From Kingdonia uniflora (lineage: Eukaryota; Streptophyta; Magnoliopsida; Ranunculales; Circaeasteraceae), in contig JACGCM010002532.1 of assembly GCA_014058105.1 (NCBI GenBank), positions 186,001 to 250,000 of the forward strand: a stretch of 64,000 bases of DNA, given 5' to 3'. Every line of letters begins with the position of its first letter. Positions within the stretch are counted from its first letter, which is position 1. Both the position numbers and the translations under genes were made by a program. Below are positions 1 to 9,631 of the stretch, one piece after another. Below the pieces are notes generated by a model. The model had not been told where the DNA came from. It saw only the letters and a list, made by a program, of their open reading frames with translations, and did not search any database.

Positions 1-17
1 AATGAGCTCGAATCATA

Positions 18-1452
18 ATGCAAAAATCCATTACAATACGTATTCAAGCTTATGAACATACCATTATGCTCATCTCTTCCTCCCCGTGGAGAACTGCCAA
101 TCTGGCTTTTTCCTCTACGTCTTTCCAATCATCTTCCACCACAGGTCAATCTTCTACGACCTTTACCCCTGACATTTTAGAAGGTTCAACCCTACTCCTT
201 TTTTTCACAGCCTCACCACTTCCCGTGGTCCCAGAAGCTGAAGGACGCTTCAGCATTTACCTTTTGGGGAACGTTTGAGCTAATTTGGTCGATGTAATGG
301 ACTCAGGTAATCCTGCATAGTCCGTTCCAGGCCTTAGGCAAGTTCACTCGCCTTTCCCCATCAGTCCCTTTCCTCTTGCTGCCGTCAACACTCGTTAGTA
401 GCCTTGTCGACTGAGATTTCAATACTTTATCAACTTGGCTGTTAACACGCTTTTTCATACTAATGCTAAGATCTTCTAGTACAACCTCAAGCTCTATCTC
501 CTCTTGAGCGACTGTATCCAATAATGACTCTCTCCTCGTCACCTGTAATTTGGGACCTATCATATACAAAACATTAACATTACTAAGCATCATACAATTT
601 CAACTATCAATCTTATATATTTTACATTGTTATATTTACTTTGTTTTACAGTTCTAAATAGAAGTTCCATGGGTTTTTTATCATCTCTCTTAAGGCAATC
701 ACCCTTCACCCATATCACATTAGCATTTCGTGGTTGATCTGCTAAGTTCAGATCAAAGAAGCGAATTCGAGATGCGCTCACACAGAAATATGCCCCTCTA
801 CTTGCAGAATAGCTTTTTATACCATAAAACTGCGACACATTGTCAGAGGATATCCTCCTCCTTCTCCCATCTCCTTCCTACTGTATATTCAAAGATTCAC
901 AAACACTTATCACCTCCCACATGTTCCCGTTCATCTAAACAGGACATGCCCCTATGAGATTTGTAATCCATTTCGCCTGATTGCTAAGGGAAAGACTCAA
1001 GCCATACTCCAACTGAGATAGGTAACATAAAAAACCCTCTGAAAGATTAGTCTGAACATCCCCATTTAAATACTTCAAAGAAATCGATTCCTCAATACCC
1101 CTATTCCATTTCACCCTCGCCAAATCAGCCAATAAATAAAAACATTCCTCCCCCGTTGCTATAGTACAACCCCTAAATTGCCTACCGGCATAATCTATAC
1201 AGTTACCCCATCCACCTTCTAGAGAAGCCCTGGCTTACAAAATTCTTTGAATGCATTCGAATGAGGAGGATATGATACCAATTTTCTAGGGAAACTAGGA
1301 AATTGATCAACACCTACTTCTTCCTTACTTCCAGACGCTCTAATCTCAGACTCAGGTGTCCGACCAGAGGTCGATGCCTCACTTACAGGGGAATTCCTCA
1401 TATCAACTTCAGGGAATGATTTTATCCTACACGACACGTTCGACCTACACAC
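18..1452 (-). pseudogene. Broken antisense ORF of the Tat-like element
   Basis: Read on the minus strand from 1,452 leftwards, successive open segments join end to end with stops and frame changes between them: 1,452-1,219 (Ser/Glu-rich, with VDQFPSFPRKLVSYPPHS), 1,132-935 (ADLARVKWNRGI, then YLSQLEYGLSLSLSNQAKW), 838-590 (FYGIKSYSASRGAYFC, then FFDLNLADQ), 593-303 (charged, EEIELEVVLEDLSIS) and 278 to the left edge. I recognise this as the kind of uncharacterised protein commonly annotated inside Tat-lineage plant elements; this comes from family memory, not from a search. Its function is not known. Several stops and frame breaks mean it is not functional here, and its C-terminus lies outside the window. 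Confidence 0.5.
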
Positions 1453-2363
1453 AGGTCTAGGTATCTATCATTATCTTTTAATATACGTCAACCACATTTA
1501 AATATCTTTCATATATCATATAATTTTTTTTCATAGATTGCTATAAATAGTCATTTATAACTTTTCTTAGCAATACCAAATGATATTCAAAAATCACGTA
1601 TACATATCACAAATTCTCTACTAACCTTCTATGTCAGAGTGTGAATCAAACGCAGCGCCGAATCCTTCCCTCACCACGCTGCTGTATAACCACCTTCGCG
1701 GCCCAGTTTCAGCGACTCTCATACGCCTTGATTGATGATCCCTTTCACTTAAATCTCTACAAGTTTTTGTGCTATTTGTGCCTCTCATATTCCTTCTTCT
1801 CTCACTGCTCTACAAGTTTTTAGAAGTTGAAAAATGTTTGATTGACAAAGATGAAGCAGTATTTATATTTTCATTCTCTAACTGCTGACAGTTATTGAGC
1901 CTCGCACGAGCCATCCTCAGTTTTGGAGCTGAGGTATCCCTTCCACTATCCATGTCAGACGTCTTGCACCTTTTCGGTAAAAACGCCTTCCTATCATTGC
2001 CTTTTCCCTTATATTTTATTATATTTCTATCTTTCTTTTCCAAATTTCCCTCTGACCTCACCACATTCATGATGACTTACTATTATACGCAATCAGGTTT
2101 TTACAACTTTTTGATAAGGGATATAGTCAGAAGTTCTTGCTTTCTCTGTATGTGTTTCTTCTTCTACTCTTATAGCAGCAATGTCGTCATTTTCAAAGCT
2201 CTCTTAAACCAATTTCAAAATATTTTCAAATTGGTTTTTCATAACAGTCACAAAAATCTTTTACAGAAATAAAGGATCTATTCAACAACAATTTCTTTCA
2301 AATTATTCAAACTCAAACAATTACATTTTTATCACCCCTATGTTTACGTCCGCTCCATTCGCC

Positions 2364-2567
2364 TCACATATAATTACATCTAAAATTGCCTTGATCACCT
2401 GGGGAACCACATTCAATAAATAAACCTATAGTAATCCTCGCATCCTCAAAGTCAATCTCTTCTTCAGCAATCAATCCCACCACCTCTTCTTGATTTAAGG
2501 AATCCACCATCAGTTCGTGAAAAAACCCCTCATAGGAAAAGCGTGCATACTCAAGTTCCCTACCCAT
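2364..2567 (-). pseudogene. Possible further fragment of element-encoded protein
   Basis: A 67-codon minus-strand frame, acidic (VVGLIAEEEIDFEDARITIG) and ending FRCNYM. It lies on the same strand as, and upstream of, the broken antisense ORF at 18-1452, so it may be an exon or N-terminal fragment of the same protein. Nothing identifies it independently, and it may be chance. Confidence 0.22.
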
Positions 2568-3207
2568 TGAATCTAGACCTTAAAACTGATACTCCCTCAT
2601 TGGCAACTCAGTATCATAATCTAACTGTCCAAAAATTCTCTCCCGCACTTCAGCGATCTTTCATGCCAATCATTCTTCAGCGACATAACGGATTTTCTGG
2701 GATTGAGTCTACACCTTTCATATCTCTTTCCCCAAATTCAGAAATCATTCTACCCTTATTTATCCATTTTTACTATCAATTCCCGCAAATCTTGATATTT
2801 CCCTTTTATCTCGTAACAGAAACCCCATATCTTGAGAGAAATTATTTGAACGTATCACTTCCTATCGAGCTCAGTAATCTTATAATGTTCCTGATCGAAC
2901 TTATTATTTCCAAATCTAATTTTCTAAAACGGCCTTTACGAGTTCGATTCTTCATTCTAAAACTTCTGCAAAAAAAATTCCCTCCCACATTTTCAGCTCA
3001 GAGATCGAGTAGTATTTGCCTCTTGACACATATTTTCAAAGATAAATGTATAATAATTCAATTATTGCAAGTATTTTACTTTCTTCCCTCATATATTTCA
3101 TTTCATACAAAGCCTTCATATAGCTTAATTTCTAGAGTTATTCTATTTCTATATCAGCACGGATTTGGATAACAAATTTTATTCATCTCGAAACATATTA
3201 CAAATGC

Positions 3208-3344
3208 TTTTACAGATAACAAGTCTTTCAAGTACTCGACATTAGGTACTTTATAGATAAAGTTATGTCCAGTACTCAGCTTTATGTACTTTATAGATAA
3301 CAAGTTTTTCAGTACTTTTACAGCTAACAAGTTTTTCAGGCACT
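3208..3344 (+). repeat. Short degenerate tandem repeat
   Basis: About four imperfect copies of a unit resembling TTTATAGATAACAAGTTTTT followed by CAGTACT, with spacing of roughly 28-40 bp. It lies in the noncoding 3' part of the Tat-like element. No coding or regulatory role is visible. Confidence 0.6.
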
Positions 3345-4302
3345 CCTAAACATCAAATCCTTCAGTTCGTCTTGCTTCAGTAATTTTTCACTTCGATGTA
3401 AAGCAGACATTGGAAAAAATGAGTATCCTCCCTTCCATGAGTTTGGTCGAAGTCTAGACGAACTTCAAATAGAAACTATGTGAACAGGAGACTCTGTGCT
3501 TGATCTAACCCTTCAAACTGAAGGTCTTCTCAGTACAAAGTAGCAATGGAAATGCAGAAGCAGACTTCTATTCTCTGTCTTCCTCTTCCACTACCATCAC
3601 CGCCTTTCCTATAACCACCAACCCCTCAAAGTTGGTTGAGATGAAAAGGGCTTGACCTTAGAATCCGTTGCGATGCAAAACATCAGCGCAATGCACCGCA
3701 GTTACGTCAATCCCTGCATCTATCTTCCCAACCTTGTCTCCCGCAAGAATGTGGAGTCAAGCCCAGCGTTGCTCACCTGTCAAGATAACGTGGTGAAACC
3801 TCTATCTACAAGAAAAATTCTCTTCAGCTTCAGCCGCTTCATTTTCCGACATTCCTTAATACGTCGGAGGAATAGGAATCGGAGTCAATTTTCTACGCAC
3901 TGATCTCCAAAAATTTTCAACCTCAGCCTCTGCATTTCAAAAGTAATTTTTTCTTCAAGAACCATCTTACGAGTCTTCACCATCTTTAACACTTGCAAAG
4001 GATTTTGTATAAGATAAACAAACGTACTTGGCCACCAACCTCGGTACAGCTACAATTTATATAACCTTATATTTATTGTGCAGGTACTTTTTCCCAAACA
4101 TCATCATTCAATGCTACGAGACTCATCGAACCCTAACCGTCACATACATCAATATTCCCATCATCATTAAATGCACGTACTGCCCCTTTGATGCGCGCAT
4201 TCTTCATGCAGTCAAACACCATCATTACTTCCTTCCTCATTCAAATTTTTAACCCATATCCCAAAAGTTCTTTTTCAACCTAAGCCACTAGTGACTTCAG
4301 TT

Positions 4303-4315
4303 ACAAGGGGGCGAT
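4303..4315 (+). other. Polypurine tract of copy T1
   Basis: ACAAGGGGGCGAT lies immediately before the TGTAGGGG start of the LTR at 4,316. A polypurine tract in this position primes plus-strand DNA synthesis, so the LTR at 4,316 is a 3' LTR and the element runs on the plus strand. Confidence 0.65.
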
Positions 4316-4931
4316 TGTAGGGGTCTACCCCTCGATCTTACCTAAATTGAGTTATCTCCAGTTGGAACTACATCCATTTCATACTCACGCATTCTCCCCA
4401 TGACTTCACCATTCAACATTGTCACATACTCCATAAATTGACAAGGAACGCAGGCTGAGCTCAAACTGAAAAACCTGAACAAGTTAAAACCACCTGTCTC
4501 TCTCGAACACAATAGTTACTCAGTCAACCACTACTATCCACATTATTTGGAGAATGTACTCCTGTACGATGAAGAACAGTGGCAAAGGCCAATATAAAGA
4601 AAAAGTTCCAGAAGTGACAAGGACCAGAAAATTATAGGAGAAATCACCAGGAAAACTATATTTTCTAGATTCCCCAAAACTTCAAACTTCTTATTCACAA
4701 GATTAAGCATTTATAAGTCTAGAGATCACTTGTAATAAGATATCAGCCTTAAGCAATTAATGTCACTATTACAAAAATCCTCAACCCAAGGTCGTGGTTT
4801 TTAACCTATTCATAGGTTTTCTACGCTAAACACCTGTGTCATTTCTTGTTTTCAATTGTATTTTGTTACAGGTACATTGGTATAAGAGTTAATTCCAGGC
4901 CACTTCAAGCTTACAGAATTAGGCCATTACA
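4316..4931 (+). repeat. 3' LTR of Tat-like copy T1
   Basis: 616 bp starting TGTAGGGG and ending GGCCATTACA (TGTA...TACA ends). It aligns along its whole length with 8,937-9,552. Shared blocks include a probable promoter segment with TATAAAGAAAAAGTT near 4,594, and the AGGTCGTGGTTTTTAACC block near 4,790. It is preceded by a PPT and not followed by a primer-binding site, which fixes it as a 3' LTR. The 5 bases after it are CTTGC. Confidence 0.85.
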
Positions 4932-4949
4932 CTTGCACAGCTACACATT

Positions 4950-5115
4950 TTAGACTACTGTGTGTACCTTCTACACAGTTCAGACTGGTGTGACTGTGTG
5001 AGTACCTTCTGCACATTTCATACCATTCAGACCACTCTGAGTACCTTATGCATATTTCAGACCAGTGTGACTGTATAAGTACCTTTTGCACATTTCAGGC
5101 CAGTATAACCGTGTG
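4950..5115. repeat. Tandem repeat of about 60 bp
   Basis: Three or so degenerate copies of a unit containing CAGTGTGACTGTGTGAGTAC and CTTCTGCACATTTC. It lies between the 3' LTR and the C-terminal end of the MULE gene. It may be part of the MULE terminal region, but no terminal inverted repeat was identified. Confidence 0.6.
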
Positions 5116-5516
5116 ACTACCTATATATTTTTTCAGAGATGTAACAGACAAGCAACAACAAACATACACAGAGATGTAATAGAGTACCTACTAAGTTACA
5201 AAATAGACAAACAATAAACATTCATGAAAAAAATTGCAAAAACAAATAGACAAACAACAATTATTTTCAATCTAACAAAAAAATAGAGATGTAATAGGGT
5301 ACCTGAAAAAAAACTGTAAGAAAACTGCAAAAACAAATAGAGATGTAATAGAGTACTTGTAAAATTTTTAGTCTAACAAATAGACAAACAACAACAAATA
5401 ACAAACATTCATGGCAAAAATTGCAAAAAACATTTTCCATTAAGTTACAAAATGTATTTGTTAACATGCAGTTAAATGTTTCCAAATTAAGTCACACAGT
5501 CACACTTTCTAATTCC

Positions 5517-6420
5517 TGCCAGGAGATTGATTGCCTTTCTTGTAAGGGTTAGAGCTTGGGGCTTGAGCTTGTTGTGTTGATGCTCTAGTTTGCCTTGGGG
5601 CTTGAGCTTGCCATAATGATGCCTTAGTTTTCTTTTGAGTTTGAGTAGCTTGAGACTGCCTTTGGGCTTGACTTTCTTGACTCTGCCATGGGGATTGAGT
5701 AGCTTGAGGCTGCTTTTAGGTTTGACTTGCTTGACTCTGTCTTGGGGCTTGAGTAGCTTTAGACTTCCTTTGGGCTTGACTTGCTTTGGCTCTACCTTGG
5801 GGTTTGAGTAGCTTAAGACTGCCTTTGGGCTTGACTTTTCATTAGGGTTGAGTAGCTTAAGACTGCCTTGGGCTTGACTTGCTTGACTTTACATTAGGGT
5901 TTGAGTAGCTTGAGACTCCCTTTGGGTTTGACTTGCTCTAGTTTTCTTTTGGGCTTTAGTCGCTTGAGACTGGCTTTGGACTTGACTTACCCAAATTTTC
6001 CTTAGGGATTCAGTAGCTTGAGATTGGCTTTGGACTTTATTTACCAAAATTTTCCTTGGGGCTTCAGTAGCTTGAGATGACCATTGGGCTTGACTTGCTC
6101 TAGTTTTCCTTGGGGCATCAGTAGCTTGAGACTGCCATTGGGCTTGACTTGCTCTAGTTTGCCTTGGGCCATCAATAGTTTGAATTTGCCTTAATTGACT
6201 TTGCCTTAGGCCTTAAGTAGCTTGAGTTAGGCTTTAAGTTTGCCTTGATTATGTTTACCTTGGGGCTTGAACTTGCTGTGCTGATGCCCTAGTTTGCCTT
6301 GGGGTTTGACTTGCTTGAGTTGGCATTGGGGCTTTAGTATCTTGAGTTTGTCTTGGACCCCTAGATGATCTCCCACCACTACCACCACCTATACCACCAC
6401 TTCCTCTCCCTCTCATATTT
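5517..6420 (-). repeat. Low-complexity Gln/Ser/Lys-rich coding repeats at the MULE C-terminus
   Basis: About 900 bp of degenerate direct repeats, 36-60 bp each, built on GCTTGAGTAGCTTGAGACTG and TTTGGGCTTGACTTGC. On the minus strand they translate to Gln/Ser/Ala/Lys-rich stretches such as SQAQSQATQ. They directly follow the MULE zinc-knuckle region, so they look like an expanded low-complexity tail of the transposase. Frame breaks occur throughout. Confidence 0.6.
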
Positions 6421-6434
6421 GGCGCTGTAGGTGG

Positions 6435-8936
6435 TTAGCCAACACTGCTCATATGACTTGCCATACTAATATTTGTATCTACCCTCTTAGGTGCTCTTGC
6501 CATTCTTGGCCTTGGTGTTGTGGGTGTACCCTTACAAGTTTTCTTGCTGTGACCATAGCCCCCATATTTTTCATATCTCTTCTGCCTCTTTTCTTCATCT
6601 GGATCAGGGATTCTTTGTTTTTTAGGTCTCCCAGCTCCTCTCACCAATGGGGGAGGTAGAAAATGGTTTTCTTGGTTTGTAGGCTATATATAATGCAAAA
6701 ATAAGCATACATATAAAATATCAACTCAGATACACTTGTGTTCAAATACAAACCTTCTCCCCTTCTGATCCATTAACTACAGGATATATGGCATTTTTAT
6801 ATGTTTGGACATATGAAGAAACTTTGTGAAAACAAGAAACATAGCTGTTAGCCATCCATAAAAAAAAGTTAGCTTTTAAAATAATAGAGACACTTTGTAA
6901 ATATTTAGATTATTAACAAAAAATACTTTACTTACTTAACCATGGCCACCCATAAGGAAGAATAACACTAACAACATGTACACATGGTAGTCCAAAAAGT
7001 TTTCATTCACGGCAGTCACATTCATGTGTGTTGGTGTTCACTCTCCATCTTTGGCCATTTATCCCAATTGTAAGTAAAGGTCCTAATATGATCCCTTGCA
7101 CCTGATATTGACTATAACATTTGATCATCTTATCAATGTGGGTTTGTGCTCTAGGGACCAGCACCAAACTTACAAAAAAGATATACATATAGTTACATAG
7201 TAGTTTATGAAAAGAAGAAGAGATCTCAGATAATAACAAAAGGTCTTGTTTAGCTTTCCTACGTCTTCCCACTCTTTTGCCTTGAGCCTCCCATGAGTTT
7301 ATCAACATTATATTTAATTTTTTATTAACTTGTAGATTGGCCTATCCCTAATCTTCAAAATCCATATGTTAAAAGGCTCATAGAAGTTGTTTGTGATCTG
7401 TTCACACTTGGTACCAGTGAAATAAAAGTGGGACCAAGTCTAGTATTCAAATGGCTCCTTAAGTAACTAGTCATGAACATCTAGGTTATCCAGTTTGAGC
7501 TGGTCCATGTGCTTGTTTTTTTTAGATTGCTTAAATTTCTTTGTTGCACTCCACACTAACCACTATATTTGGGTCCCCTTATGAAACTTCTTCACATTCT
7601 TGTACATATGTCTAAAGCTGAATTTGTGATTTGTATGTGGAAAAAGGGTAGTCACAACATCTATAAATCCCTTTTGTCTATCTAATATGAATGTTAGCTT
7701 TTGATTATATAGAATGAGATAGGGCTGAAGAAGCTCAAGGAAGTTGGTCCAAGTTTCTTTAAATTTTGATATGCATAAGTAAATTGCAATAGGGAATAGG
7801 CCATTGCTACAATCCAAGGCAATCACAAATAGATAACCCCTCCCACCCCCATATTTACCCTTTAGAAAATAATCATCAAAACCAAGTATAGGTCTACACC
7901 CACTTAACCGTCCATAAAAACTTTCCTTAAACATCACCAATGAACTTTTCCACTGGTTACTTTGAAGATCTTTTCTATATTTGGCTAAACTGCTAGGGTT
8001 AGCCAATAAAACTTGTATCATAAATTTAGGTTACAGAATATAACCCTCATCATATGATCCAACTATCCTCTCCATGCATATAGTCTAAGCAATCCATGAA
8101 GTATAATATGAAATATCAACACCATACCTTCTTGAAATCAACTTCGTCACACCTGCTGGTCTAGTGGTTCTCACTGCCCTAATTATTTCTTCAACTTCCT
8201 ATGCCACCCACCAGGCATTTCCATTTTTGTTAGATGGGCCACTACTGCCAGGATATGTTTGAATGAGATTACTAATGGCCCTCATGCTGAAAGTAGTACC
8301 ATCTGGGTTAACCCTAATATAGAACATCCATTGATAGTTGAATGTTTCAGCCTCAGTACAAATGTATCTTACCCTTATATAGTCATTCATTTTTAGTTGG
8401 AATTAGTCCTTGTTCACAATGGCCCATTACCTTAAAAAAGCTATGCAAGCATCAACTGTGGGCCACTCCATGCCAATAATCATCTCTAACCCAGGATTAT
8501 GCATAGGTAATGTAGTATGATGCACTTCAGCTTATTCTATTATAACAATGTTATCACATTCTTTGGCCAAATCTCTGAAATCATCAAATAGCTTGGGTTG
8601 AACCATCATCACCATCAATTGATGAGTGATTTGAGTAATACCCTTCCTTTGCATTTAAGCTATCTGGGCTAGTTTCTGCCTATCGATTCTAAGCATCAAC
8701 TTTATCAACTTCTTTTACATTATTTGACGCCTCTCCCTCCAATCTAACTATAGCCTCAGTTTTAACATTAACTGGAGCATCTCCCCCCAATCCAACTCTA
8801 CCCTCAGATTTACTATTAGGTTCATCATCACTGAAGTCCATATGTACCAAATCATCAAGTTCTTTCTCAGGTAATTTACTTGCCTTTGGTTTCTTAACTC
8901 TTTTAGTGTTCTCTTCACTACTTTATAAACTATTGC
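6435..8936 (-). pseudogene. Mutator-like (MULE) transposase, broken
   Basis: The domains run in the usual MULE order on the minus strand. An acidic N-terminal part lies around 8,930-8,700, and an N-terminal segment at 8,390-8,199. The DDE transposase core is at 8,021-7,563, with GCRPILGFDDYFLKGKYGG, FILDRQKGFIDVV and TWTNFLELLQ. A SWIM zinc finger lies at about 7,020-6,974 (CDCREWKLFGLPCVH). Next comes a basic tail with GRPKKQRIPDPDEEKRQKRY and a zinc-knuckle remnant at 6,647-6,435. In the knuckle the first two cysteines read as Tyr (KRYEKYGGYGHSKKTC). MULE transposases cut and paste their element. This copy has several stops and frameshifts, and its N-terminal end is cut off by the LTR at 8,937, so it cannot be active. 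Confidence 0.85.
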
Positions 8937-9552
8937 TGTAGGGGCCTATCCTTCCATCTGACCTAAAATTGAGCTATCCTTAGTTCGAATAACCTCTATA
9001 TCAGGCTCACACATTTTCCACACGACTTCTCCAGTTAACAGTACCACATACTTCACGAACTGATGAAGAACGTGGGTCAAGCTCAAACCAAAAAACCAAA
9101 ACAAGTCAAAACCACCTGTTTCTCACGAATTCAATAGTTACTTAGTCAACAACCACTATCTTCATTGTTCAGAGGACTTACTTCAATACGATGAAGAACT
9201 GCGGAAGAGGCCTATATAAAGAAAAAGTTTCAGAAGAGACAGGGACCTTAAAAAGATACGAGAAATCACCAAGAAGACTTTATCTTCTCAGATTTTCCAC
9301 ACTCCAAACTTCTTATTCACAAGATCAAACATTTCTATATCTTGAAATAACTTGTAATAAGATATCATCAGCCTCAAGCAATATAAGTCACATTACAAAA
9401 CCCTCAACACGAGGTCGTGGTTTTTAACCTATTCAAAGGTTTTCCACGCTAAATACCTGTGTCATTTCTTGTTTACTAGATTACAGTCACATGTACATTG
9501 GTGTAAGGACTAATTCCAGGCCACGTCGAGCTCATGGAATTTGGCCATTACA
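8937..9552 (+). repeat. 5' LTR of Tat-like copy T2
   Basis: 616 bp, TGTAGGGG to GCCATTACA, the same family and length as 4,316-4,931. It is followed directly by a primer-binding-site-like sequence and then gag-pol, so it is a 5' LTR. A TATATAAAG box lies near 9,213. The 5 bases before it are ATTGC, matching 4 of 5 of the bases after the T1 LTR (CTTGC). Confidence 0.85.
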
Positions 9553-9571
9553 TTTGGTACCGTTTTGCGGG
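9553..9571 (+). other. Primer-binding site, decayed
   Basis: TTTGGTACCGTTTTGCGGG follows the 5' LTR. It resembles the TTTGGCGCCG... primer-binding sites of Tat-lineage elements with one or two changes. The tRNA was not determined. Confidence 0.5.
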
Positions 9572-9631
9572 AATGAAATTCTATCCAAATTATCCTAAGA
9601 TATTCAATCACTCTACTACAACATTTTAACC

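Larger units (their letters stand above)
1..4315 (+). mobile_element. 3' internal part of a Tat-like Ty3 LTR retrotransposon (copy T1)
   Basis: This stretch ends in a purine-rich tract followed directly by a 616-bp LTR, so it is read as the internal 3' region of a plus-strand LTR element whose gag-pol lies beyond the left edge. It has no sense-strand pol domain. It does have a broken reading frame on the opposite strand (18-1452), as expected for Tat/Ogre-lineage elements, which carry long 3' regions with extra or antisense ORFs. From 1,453 to 4,300 it is AT-rich with no gene I can support; the longest open frame there (2,543-3,172, plus) shows no recognisable domain. Assignment to Tat rests on the matching LTR at 8,937, which leads into Tat-type gag-pol. 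Confidence 0.6.

Noticed and set aside
2543..3172. A 209-codon plus-strand open frame
   Set aside because: Its composition is low-complexity (Phe/Leu/Ser/Ile-rich, from AT- and pyrimidine-rich DNA), no domain is visible, and it lies in the noncoding 3' region of the Tat-like element.
4316..9552. Reading 4,316-9,552 as one LTR element with the MULE as its interior
   Set aside because: There is no PBS after the left LTR and no PPT before the right one; instead a PPT lies before the left LTR and a PBS after the right one, so they are outward-facing ends.
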